Of a stretch of 64,000 bases of DNA, positions 22,801 to 31,824 are shown piece by piece. Every line of letters starts with the position of its first letter. Position 1 is the stretch's first letter. The stretch spans positions 1,552,501 through 1,616,500 of the forward strand of contig CP136495.1 of assembly GCA_032768795.1 (NCBI GenBank). Direction: 5' to 3'. The translations under genes were made by a program, and so were the position numbers. The notes beneath the pieces were generated by a model. That model was not told the origin of the DNA. It saw nothing but the letters and a program-made list of their open reading frames with translations, and searched no databases. This stretch comes from Tremella fuciformis (lineage: Eukaryota; Basidiomycota; Tremellomycetes; Tremellales; Tremellaceae).

Positions 22801-25106
22801 GACGCCCGCGGCAGAAAGAAGAAACTCGCGACGGATGAGCAATGCGCAGAAACGTCTCAGCTGGTCGCCTCAAGAGCTCGACCGTCGGGCTAGTCGTTCT
22901 AGTTTGGTTCACAGACCCCCTTCCATGGCCCGTCCGGCGTCCGCGACCAGCTTGCGTGTCTCGAGGCAACTGTTTCCTCCTTCCTCGTACGACCTTCACC
23001 GTACCAACTCGTCTTTAGAGTCTGGCCTCAGCCCCTCCCCCTTCATCGAGAAGGATGGACGTCTCTCTGTCGTTCCATACGACTTTCGCACCCGCACGCT
23101 GTCCCAGAACCTTGACGACGAGCTCAAAGCGTCCGACGTCGAGATCGTTCCTCATACTCCGCCGACCGAGGTCGAACCGGTTCCATCTATCTTCAAGCTG
23201 TTGTATCGGTACTACCCGACACTTGTCCGCCGATACCTGCTGGTCTTTGGCGTCGTGGCCTCGATCTGCCATGGCGTCGCCACGCCCTTCTGGGCATCCT
23301 ACCTATCCAAGCTCATGCAGTGTGCAGGGACGGGCACGACTGGATCCGAATTGACGAAATACGCCCTCATTGTGCTTGCACTGTGCGGTGCTCAGGCAGC
23401 ATCCGACTTTTTCCAGCAGTACTGCCTCTACGCCGCATCCGCCCACTGGTCGACATCGCTTCGCACTACTGCCTACACCGGCATGATGCGTCAAGACAAG
23501 AGCTGGTTCGACAAGTCCGAGAACGCGCCTTCGAATCTGGTGCAGATGTTGGTGAAAGATACAGACGATATCAGGGCTCTGGCCAGTACTGTTGTGGGCA
23601 AATTTGTGGTCTTTGTCGTCATGGTTTCTCTTGGCATTATCTGGGCGATCGTAGTTGACTGGCGACTAACGTTGTGTGGAGTCGCTCTGGCACCAGTGTT
23701 TGCGGGAGTCATGATGACGAACGAGTCGTTGATTGGCAAGGCGGAAGTGCGTAACAAGGCCAAGCGCGAAGCCCTCGCCAAGGTCTTCTACGAGGTCAGC
23801 TAGCTTTTGAGCCCGTGATGCGTAGCTGACGTTTCAGAGCATCGCCAATATCCGTGGAATACGCGCTATGGCACTTGACGGTATTTTCCGAGAGAGGTTT
23901 GACCGAGATGCGGCTTTGGCAAGGAGGGGCGGTCGGCGAGATGCCTGGAGTGTCGCTGTTGGCGCTGGCATGTCGGGTGGAATGATGATGTTCTGCCAGG
24001 GTGGGTCGTCTTTGTGCAGGGCGGGGTCGTGCTGATCAACAGCACTTCTGAACTGGGCGGGGTATCGGTTTATTCTGAATGGGTGGCTGAACTATGTGCG
24101 GATGCTGCAGGTGTACAACCTCGTCCTGTTCTCCCTGACGTTTGCGACGCAGATGCTGGATTTTAGTGAGTTCTGTCTTGTGTCGACTGGACAGAGATCA
24201 GCAGAAGTGAGTCTAGGCTGACAACAGTCCCAACGATGAGTAAGGCCAAAGTCGCCGCACGGGACTTTTATCGCCTCGTCACCCTGCCCATCACCACGCT
24301 GGAGACAAGCGGAGACCTGCGCTTCCCCATCACCGGCAACGTCAAATTCGACCACGTCTCATTCTCTTACCCAACCCGACCTGACGTGCCTATCCTGATC
24401 GACCTTTCGTTCTCCCTCACGCCAGGCGAGTGCGTGGCCGTTGTCGGCCCCTCGGGGTCGGGCAAGTCGACCATCGCCGCTCTTCTGCAACGATTATACG
24501 AGCCGACTACCGGCAAGATTCACATGGACCGTTTCGATCTCAGCCGATCAGACGTCAAGTGGCTCAGGAACCACATCGCCGTCGTTTCGCAGAGCGCAAA
24601 CCTCTTCGACGCCAGTGTGGCAGACAATATTGCCTACGGTAGCGATGTGCCGATGGGCGAAATACACCGTGCAGCTCAAGCAGCCAACATACACGACTTT
24701 ATCCAGTCCCTGCCCCAAGGCTACGACACGAACCTCGGCGAGAACGCCAGCTTGATCTCGGGTGGTCAGGCACAGCGACTGCAGATTGCTCGGGCGCTGG
24801 TCAGGCGGTCAAATATCCTCATCCTGGACGAATGCACCAGTGCTCTGGACGTCGACAATCAGCGCGCTGTGCTGGATACGATAGTCAGGATCAAAGATGT
24901 GAGCGGCTCCACTTTGGCCAATGACACAGCGCTCATGTTAGACCCGCACTACCGTCTTCATCACACATAGTGTCGAGGCCATGAAGCGGTGCGACAGGAT
25001 CATCTGCATAGGCGATGGCAGAGTCGCGGAGGAAGGCTCGTTTGACGAGTTGACAAGGAGGGGAGGCGTATTCGCCCAGCTTATGCGGACGGGCGAGTGG
25101 GAGTAG
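19802..25106 (+). CDS. STE6: Full-length ABCB transporter, Ste6-like (a-factor exporter)
   Basis: This is a TMD-NBD-TMD-NBD exporter. A roughly 250-residue Ser/Pro/Thr-rich cytosolic extension precedes the first membrane domain. NBD1 has Walker A GGSGSGKST, signature QLSGGQKQR and, across an intron near 22,300-22,340, Walker B ILDEATSALD. It is followed by TTIVITHDLSQI and DFVYVMKDG, which resemble the Ste6 pattern after NBD1. A Ser/Arg-rich linker leads to TMD2. NBD2 has GPSGSGKST, LISGGQAQR and LILDECTSALD, and the last intron ends just before TRTTVFITHS. Exon 1 is 19802-21009 and exon 2 starts at 21052. The stop is at 25104-25106. Both NBDs keep all catalytic motifs. In mating fungi Ste6 exports the farnesylated pheromone; a general multidrug exporter is the alternative. 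Confidence 0.78.
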
Positions 25107-25209
25107 GTGTCATATAGACAAAGTGTCATTGTTGTACGAAAAGTATCCTACCGCTCTACATTTTCAGACCTATGAAGTCTAGAGGGCGCTCCGCGCGCAA
25201 TTGGGTCGA

Positions 25210-25963
25210 TCACGAGCTCTCCTGCTGCTGTGGTGAAGCTTGCTTAGTCGAGTAGCGCACCCACTGCTTGGCGTCAGCGTCGGAAAGTCACAGTGGCGGC
25301 GGGTGAACTCACTGTTGGATTTGATTCGCCGGCGATGCGGTCGACCGCCCAACGGGCGAAGAGCTTGTGCCAGAATGCCGGAGACATGTGGTCGGGTCCG
25401 AATTCGCTGCAGGACGTATGACAGTCTTGCTCGCCTCTGGCACACGTCGGCATGGGGTGGAACTCAGTCGCCAGATCGATGAACAGCGGAATGGCATCGA
25501 ATCTGACGAGCGCGAGCAGACGCTGCAAGGTGTCGTAGGTTGCGTAGACCGTCAGGCGGATGATGCTCGAGTGGACAACCACCATGCCCATTGTCAGCCG
25601 GAACGGGACGGCGACGTTTCCGGGCTGGCTCCTCGTCACCGTCAGTTGAAGCCCGCCTGCCGGCGTCTCGCGCATCTCGATGCTGGCCGGAACCTTGACT
25701 TTCGCCCTCGGGGGCGACACGATATGTGCCGGCCCGTACGCAGCGAGAGAGAACGGCTTGTTAGACGGGTCGGCCACCGTGGACGGCTGCGCGCTGCCGA
25801 TCTCAAAGTCGAAGCGGGTCTGACGGATGCTTTTGGTCATGGCTTCGGTGATCTCGACAAGAAGGTACGAGGCCAGTTGGGACTCGTACGTGCCCTGCTT
25901 GAGGGAGATGAGTTCTACCTGCATCTCGTTGCGCTGTCCGAAACGGGCGTGACACGACGACAT
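25210..25963 (-). CDS. Unknown-family protein, copy B
   Basis: This is a 234-residue paralog of copies A and C. Exons are 25313-25963 and 25210-25263, joined across a 49-bp intron with CTGAC. The N-terminal motif is LKQGTY followed by x4-A. The middle has AAYGPAHI. The C-terminal motif (25370-25444) is C-x6-C-x3-C followed by SEFGPDHMSPAFW. The small last exon encodes WVRYSTKQ. The start at 25963 (MSSCHARF) was chosen because the conserved region begins soon after it. An open frame continues upstream to 26155, but that part has no similarity to A or C. It lacks the roughly 100-residue low-complexity insert present in C. It is divergent from C and converges on the ABC transporter with about 100 bp between stops. 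Function unknown. Confidence 0.7.
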
Positions 25964-26483
25964 GAGGACGGTTCCTGAATCTGGCGAGTGATCTGGTATC
26001 CATATGGTCCTTGTGAACAATGGCGAGTGCTGTATCTTCCTCCACAACATCTCGAGTCGTCTCAAGAGGGGTGCTTCGGGACTGCTTGTTGCTGAGCATC
26101 TAAGCTGTGACAAACAAAGTGGTAGCCTCATGATCAAAGGAGACACCGCTTGCACCTGACGAGAGTCGCCAGATCAGCGCTCGTTTACAGCGGCGAGGCC
26201 GCAACGGGGGAGGCCAGGCCTCGCCAGAAACACGTTGTCAGCCTTCCTTCATAACGCCCCCACCGCCTGCGCAAGCGGAGACGATTACGCGAGCTCTCAT
26301 TTCCCTATAAGTCCAGCTTCTGGGTGACTAACTTCGTACGGTCGGGTCAAGAAAATTTCGGACAGGTAAGTGCTCACACAAGGACTCGCAGATGCGGTTT
26401 AGTCAAAACACAGCGCTGACAGAGGAGCCTGTAGCTCACGCCGTGATCCCAGAGCGCTCGTTACATCCTCGTGTTCCCTCGAG
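25964..26483. promoter_or_regulatory. Shared divergent spacer of paralogs B and C
   Basis: A 520-bp gap separates the two divergent starts, so it should contain both promoters. A TTTCCCTATAAG sequence near 26,301 could serve as a TATA-type element, which is inference only. No repeat or RNA gene is apparent. Confidence 0.35.
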
Positions 26484-27540
26484 ATGTCCTTCCATCGCTA
26501 CGTCTTGTCGGTGGCACCCCCGACTGGTACTCGTACCTTCTTCTCGGGGTCCTTTGAATTGACGACCGACAACATCTTCATCCGCCTCTTGAAGATCAAG
26601 CGAGGCACGTACGATGGCTCGCCCGCCAGCTTGGTCCTCTTCAACGTCAACCTCGGCCCATTGGAACGCGCCTACTTCGAGTACGCCATCACAGTCGAAC
26701 AGGTCATAATGACAGGCGATCCAGCTCAGATTGCTCCTGCTGGCCCACTTCCAGCAGTTCCTATCAGTCCCATGCCATTCGGGACTTCAAATCCCGGCTT
26801 GACGCAAAACCTTGCGCACGGTGCTAGCTCACTTTTCTCGAAGGCCCTCAACGCTGGCGACAAGCTGTTTCGATCTGCCGTTCTGCCTGGTCTACGCAGA
26901 CTGGAAGCAATGGCGGGTCGGAAGACCAAGGGTCAACCTGTGGATATCGCGGCGGTCGGTCCATGGTACATCAAAGGTCCAGACAGCCCTTTCCCTCATT
27001 CGATCACGCGCACGACATTAACGTCTTCCGGACGTTGTGAGACGCGATATACGTACCCAACCACCCCCGGGCCGAGCATGTGTATGGAATGCGACAACGA
27101 CCGGCATTCAATCCGTGTAGTGATGTCCGGTTCACCGGAAGGAGCGACTGGAGCGCCGCGGATTTCGACAATCGCATTGGTGATCCCTCACAGAGGCCCC
27201 GTGGCGATTCACGTGAAGTACGTTGGGTCTCTTTTCGAGAACGTCAAGAGCCACTCCAAGCCGCAGATTCTCACCGGACTTGAAGCTGCCGCTGGGAATG
27301 CAAATCTGGTGACTTGCGGCGTTCAGCCCTGCACTCCTGACTGCTCGGAGTTTGGCCCTGCCCATATGACGCCCGCAGTCTGGAAAAACCTTTTGGCTAC
27401 AGAAGATGTCGCGGCTTACGATGGCGAATCTGGCCATCAGGTGGGCGCTGTGGTTTCCAGCATCGCTGCAAAGCTGACTCCTCAAGGCCTGGGTAATGCA
27501 CCTGGAAAGGAGCGACGATGATGAGAACACTACCGCTTAG
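26484..27540 (+). CDS. Unknown-family protein, copy C
   Basis: This is a 336-residue paralog of A and B. Exons are 26484-27440 and 27487-27540, with a 46-bp intron containing CTGAC. The N-terminal motif is IKRGTYDGSPASLVLFNV. A roughly 90-residue Ala/Pro/Gly-rich insert precedes AAVGPWYI. A predicted beta region contains IALVIPHRGPVAIHV, aligning with AFVVAHPGPVDIQV of copy A. The C-terminal motif (27315-27383) is C-x4-C-x3-C followed by SEFGPAHMTPAVW. The last exon starts AWVMHLER, in line with WV in both paralogs. No signal peptide, membrane helix or catalytic motif is recognisable. The K-x-G-x-Y-x4-A start recalls a large set of uncharacterised fungal proteins. I cannot name the family. 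Confidence 0.75.
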
Positions 27541-28225
27541 CTCAAACGTATGCTCCCTCTATCTTTGAGACTTGAAGCGGCAAACAGCTCAATAGCCTTT
27601 GCACTTTGTATCAGCCCAATTCCCAGCTCGGAAATTGCGATGAGTTAGCCATCATGCATCGTTGTCTATACCTCGAGTGATCCCGCAGCTCTCCGTGTTA
27701 GACGACTCCCGGTGGATGAACGACCACAAAGGCCATCTGGGCTCCCATCCCTCTCCAGTGCTTGGCGCGGACCCCAATAACCCTCATGCGACTCTCAATA
27801 GCAGAGGGCGGCCCCGTCTGCCGCTCGGTTCGTGACGAATCATATTGCGGTTAGGATCTCCCCTGGCACCCTGCTTGCTTGCGGCAGGGGTGGCAGGCAT
27901 CTCGTCGGGGTAAAAAAGCGCAGGGCTTGCACCGTCGTGTGGCCGACGTCGCAGTGATAAGGTGCAGGATAGCCTGTACCGATTAAAGACGCCCGAAGGA
28001 ATAGGGTCCCGCAAAAAGATATATTCCTCTCAAGGAATCGAACTCGGATCATCCCGACACTCTGCTTACCTGGCCGGTAGTCGCGAACTCCGGGGCCGCT
28101 GACAAGTCGTCCGGTCACGAAGGGATGACTACCAGCCTTGGTACAAAAGGGTGCGCTCGACCTGACATGGTGTTAGTGTGCATGATCCGCTGTGAAGTAG
28201 CCATGGAGTGCGGCAAAAAAGGGAC
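27541..28225. other. Gene-poor spacer with a tRNA-like fragment
   Basis: About 685 bp without a supported protein gene. Around 28,014-28,110 the minus strand carries GAGTTCGATTCC, a B-box/T-loop sequence. It is followed by AGAGGAA and a short T run like that of the tRNA 200 bp away. The T stem is badly paired and no matching 5' acceptor is present, so it looks like a decayed tRNA copy. Confidence 0.3.
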
Positions 28226-28333
28226 CTTCCTGTCGGAGAATCGAACTCCGATCTCCCGCGCGCGCTTACGAAATCGCCTTGAACGTTACGTAAACTTGAC
28301 AAGCGAGCATACTAGCCGTTATACGAACAGGAA
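28226..28333 (-). tRNA. tRNA-Asp(GUC) with intron
   Basis: Read on the minus strand, the acceptor 5' arm TTCCTGT (28333-28327) pairs perfectly with ACAGGAA near 28,227, followed by discriminator G. The D arm contains GTATAACGGCTAGTAT. The anticodon stem CTCGC pairs with GCGGG (one T-G wobble) around loop TT-GTC-A, so the anticodon is GTC. An intron of about 36 nt interrupts the loop after position 37, the usual nuclear position. The T arm is TCGGAGTTCGATTCTCCGA. A Pol III T6 terminator follows at 28,215-28,220 (A6 on the plus strand). CCA is not encoded. The 5' end lies 34 bp from the first ATG of the next gene on the other strand. Confidence 0.88.
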
Positions 28334-28366
28334 TATATCCAGTTTGGCCCCGCAATCAATTTATAT

Positions 28367-29797
28367 ATGATTGAACAGGGCCATGATGCAGCGTCCTTCC
28401 TCTGTCATCACTCGCCTTGTCTTGCGCATTGCGTTGCGATGTGGCCAACCTACTCGGTCTCGTCTGTGCGGCGCAAGTCGTCGACAGCGTCCTCGATCCA
28501 CCCACAGCCAGTAGCCGTCCCGTCCGTCCAATACTCCTCGGCCCTAGTCGAGTCGCCCGTCTCAGCCTCGCACCCGCTCTTGGACCGATCACCGTCCCTG
28601 CAGCTGGGGAGCCGCAACCATGCCGCCTCTCCACCAATCGCCCCGTTGCCACAAACCCCGCAGAGGGAGATGTCACTTGGGAAGGTGGACGAGGATACAC
28701 CGCAGACCCACCTGACCGACGGAAGCCGTGTCCCTCTTCTTAGCGCCCAGCCGCCCCTGCCTCCCTTGATGGATGCGCGTGATGGACCTGAGTCCGCGAG
28801 TCGGGATTACCTGGCTACAAGCAGTCGCACGCCAGAGCACGAGGCGTATGTATCACGGACGCTCGAAACCGACCGTACGGATCCCACTACCCGCCCACCC
28901 GAGTTGAGGCTGGACGACGCGTTCGAGCGGTACACCTTTGACAGCGATACTGAGCCGTCCTCGCCTGCGCTCCCCAAAGACATGCCGCGCCAGCTGGACC
29001 CGAGCCTGCTCCCTCCCCCTGCGCCGCATGATACCTACCTCTCTCACTTTTTCCGCCCGGCCATGGCGCGATCCAGCTCGGCGCCCATCCCGGTCCCGCT
29101 CGCGCCTTCGCAGGCCCAGCCTCAGTCCCAGCCGCAGACAGCTGAGGGAGCCACCACGCCCGGCAAACTCCTCCCTTCCCCGCTGGGGGGTGCACCGGTG
29201 ACACCGGGCCACTCGGACGGCCAGCCAAAGGACCGCGGTGACAAGAGCATCTACGAGATATTCAACGCGGCCCTCTCGCCAGAGGGCGACTCGATGGTAC
29301 GCGCGCTCAAGGATCACCTCGATGCGGTTCTCAAGGTTCAAGAGGAGATTGGGAGGATGCATCTGGCTTTGGAGAACCTGCAGAGCCCCGATATGCAGGG
29401 CCAGACGGGGCGCAAGGTGTGGCGGGAGGACGACGAGCGTATGGAGGGGCTTGAGGGGCTGAAGCGAAGAGAGAAAGGCGTGGACGATATCATGAACAGG
29501 GTCAGGCTTTCCCACAGCCGCGGCCATCGTGCTGACGAGAAGCTATCCATCATGTCGGAAGAACTGAGGACGTATCATCAACTTGGCACACCCCGTCTGG
29601 CCTTTCCTCAGCCGGATCCTCGACCTCTACGACACCCGTCCAATGCTGCTCAGCCAGGTGTGTCGACGAGCGCCTCGAATCCCAAGATTGCCCGTGCACA
29701 TAGCTCGGTGGATCAGACAGCTGCAGGTCTGAGTGGGGGTTTGAAGCCATTCGCCTTGGTCGGCGAGGACAGGTCAGCCGAGAGTCCCACCAGCTAG
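28367..29797 (+). CDS. Hypothetical disordered protein with coiled-coil segment
   Basis: A single uninterrupted frame of 476 codons that I do not recognise. The N-terminal two thirds are rich in Pro, Ser, Thr and Gln and are probably disordered. Between about 29,245 and 29,580 there is a charged helical stretch starting SIYEIFNAALSPEGDSMV and continuing with KDHLDAVLKVQEEIGRM, likely a coiled coil for protein contacts. The start may be the ATG at 28367 or the later one at 28439 (MWPTYSVSS). The later one is more comfortable because the tRNA-Asp gene occupies the immediate upstream DNA. Lack of introns in a region where most genes have several is unusual. The gene converges on the FYVE-RING ligase gene. 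Confidence 0.6.
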   Translation: MIEQGHDAASFLCHHSPCLAHCVAMWPTYSVSSVRRKSSTASSIHPQPVAVPSVQYSSALVESPVSASHPLLDRSPSLQLGSRNHAASPPIAPLPQTPQREMSLGKVDEDTPQTHLTDGSRVPLLSAQPPLPPLMDARDGPESASRDYLATSSRTPEHEAYVSRTLETDRTDPTTRPPELRLDDAFERYTFDSDTEPSSPALPKDMPRQLDPSLLPPPAPHDTYLSHFFRPAMARSSSAPIPVPLAPSQAQPQSQPQTAEGATTPGKLLPSPLGGAPVTPGHSDGQPKDRGDKSIYEIFNAALSPEGDSMVRALKDHLDAVLKVQEEIGRMHLALENLQSPDMQGQTGRKVWREDDERMEGLEGLKRREKGVDDIMNRVRLSHSRGHRADEKLSIMSEELRTYHQLGTPRLAFPQPDPRPLRHPSNAAQPGVSTSASNPKIARAHSSVDQTAAGLSGGLKPFALVGEDRSAESPTS

Positions 29798-29907
29798 TAC
29801 CAGCGACCGTGGCCACTGCCTAGGTTTCAAAAGTCTGAACTGTATTGTTGTAGCACCTAGCCTGTACAAACTCCACTGTTGCTACAACTATGTGCGATGC
29901 GGGCTTC

Positions 29908-31419
29908 TCATGGCCGATATATGCGTATCAACCTCTGCGGGGTGATTATCCTGGTCCGACACAGAGGGCATTCTTGACTCGTCGCCATGATAATGTCTGA
30001 GCAGTCTGAAGATCAGCGAACCGAATTGTGAAGAGGGCTTCACTCACGCTGGCACATGCAGAGATGGCCGCAGTCGACAACAGCCAATGTGGCCTCCTCG
30101 TCCTGGCAGACGATACAGAGACCTCTATCAGAATCGGCTACCGGCCCGGTTGGAGCAGGCTTCTTCACCGCCTCGGCTTCTTCTGCATCAGACCCAGCAG
30201 GCTCTGGCGGTGTCGTGCCCGCAACCTCGGCCTCTTCAGCACGGGCCTGACGTTCGAGTCGCTTGCGCTCTTCCGTGACCAGTTCCGAGACACGGTTGAT
30301 GAGCTCGTTCCTGTTTGTCAGCTTGGCTACGGCTCGTATCCGTTCGGCAGCTGACTTTTCCAGAACTTGCTTAAAGTCCACCTTGACATGATTGTCGAAC
30401 AGAATGCCCTTGAGTTGTCCGACAGTCAAAGTCGAGAGATACGATTTGGGTAGGGCCACGAGGTTGAGCACTGTGGGTATTGGAGGCGTTGGCTGACGAG
30501 CCGGAGCAGCAGGTGCGGGGCGAGCGGCCGTCGAAGTTGGCGGCCGAGCATACGGCTGTGGAGGACGAGCTTGGGTGTTTTGACGAGGGGCATAAGCGTT
30601 GGTAGGGGGCGGTGGTCGGAATGCGTGCGGGTTGTACTGCTGTTGAGGGTAGCCATTGGGCCGTGCGGCGGAGGGTCTAGCCTGTTGCTGTGGCGGCTGT
30701 TGCTGAGACGGCTTGAACTTGGGTACACTCTTTCTACGGTAGAAGCTCTACTGATCAGCACGTCGATATTGGGCGGACCAGTAGCGCACTTCTGCCTCGG
30801 GCGATAAACACCCAGTGGCGGGATCTCTCGCCCGCACGACCGCCTGAACAAAGTCCTCTTTCTCCTTGGGTCCGACAAGCGTAATGTCGTATGCCGCAAG
30901 ATACTCCTTCAGCCTCTTGACGGGTAATGCCCGCAATCTCTCCACCGAGGCCGATGTGACTGGATCTCAGTCACCCTCCAAATGCTGATGCAGCTATCGC
31001 ACCCTGCAACATCCCTAAGCAGGGCACACAAACGCTCTCCAGCTCATAGCCGTTCTGAACTCTCGGCTCATCCGTCACAGCAGCCTTGATCTCATCAAGA
31101 ATACCCTTGGGCTTTTGCTCGCCGGGGCGGCGGGGCATGAGCGCCTGGCCGTCGGACAGACAGGACGAGCAGTATTCGTAGCCGCAGTGACCGCATGCGT
31201 GCGACCGCCGCCAGAGCGGGTTGAACTGCTTCCCGCATGAACGGCAGTCTACTAGTCAGCTCGACTCTCCATGCAGGTATTGGCAAGCTGACTGGGGGAT
31301 TCAGTTACTGGTGGCGGTCCAGATACTGATTGATCAGCTTCATCTGATAGGAGTCTCAATGAGAGCTGACGTATTGGTATTCCCCGCGGCGGCGCAGATG
31401 GGCCGGCTGCATTGGACAT
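29908..31419 (-). CDS. FYVE-like/SAP-like/RING E3 ubiquitin ligase (CARP/RNF34 type)
   Basis: A predicted ubiquitin ligase. The start at 31419 gives MSNAAGPSAPPRG. After introns comes an FYVE-type zinc finger (DCRSCGKQFNPLWRRSHAC, then GHCGYEYCSSC). A helical SAP-like segment follows (ALPVKRLKEYLAAYDI). Next is a long Pro/Gln-rich linker with a second helix-pair (TVGQLKGILFDNHVKVDF). The C-terminal RING reads LCIVCQDEEATLAVVDCGH, LCMCQHC and, after an intron, CPLCRTRI. It ends RLIRIYRP. The order FYVE-SAP-SAP-RING is that of animal RNF34/RFFL, which act on endosomal membranes and in signalling. The exact exon 1-2 junctions are uncertain. Substrate unknown. Confidence 0.75.
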
Positions 31420-31762
31420 GTTTGGTGTGGAAGAGGAGCTCTACGGTCTATGCACAAGAAGTGAGATGGAGAATGTTGTCTAGATGCTGTTGATCATCAG
31501 ATCAGACGAGCGATGACCGTCGGGGAGTGCCAAGAGCTCTGTCACAGCTCGTCAGGTATTGCGTGGTGCGGACAGGCAGCGAAGCCACTGTTCTCACTGT
31601 CGGAAACGCTGTCGTCGCCGCAGAGATGGGCGGATTGGCGACGAAGTGATGCGAAGATGGAATATGCTCGAAAGATGTCATCTCGGCCTCGTTGACGGCC
31701 AGGCAGAAGCATCGCTCATCGCCGAGCTGCCATTCCAGCTCACGTGATCATACTCAGGGTAT
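31420..31762. other. Upstream region of the FYVE-RING gene
   Basis: About 340 bp between the ligase start and the left edge of the repeat cluster. No exon could be supported; it presumably carries the ligase promoter. Confidence 0.4.
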
Positions 31763-31811
31763 CCACGTACCGCGTCGAGATAGTGCCAAAATAGTTCCGC
31801 GTTTGGATTTC
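31763..31811 (+). repeat. Left copy of inverted ~45-bp repeat
   Basis: The sequence beginning CCACGTACCGCGTCGAGATA recurs in reverse complement at 33,737-33,785 with only one or two differences. The core shared by both includes AGTGCCAAAATAGTTCCGCG. The element sits just left of the non-autonomous Helitron's 5' conserved block and may belong to the ends of that family. Confidence 0.8.
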
Positions 31812-31824
31812 GTCTTCTCGATTT

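Noticed and set aside
25367..25978. 203-codon plus-strand frame opposite copy B
   Set aside because: Copy B on the minus strand has motifs shared with A and C and a conserved intron; the plus frame has neither.
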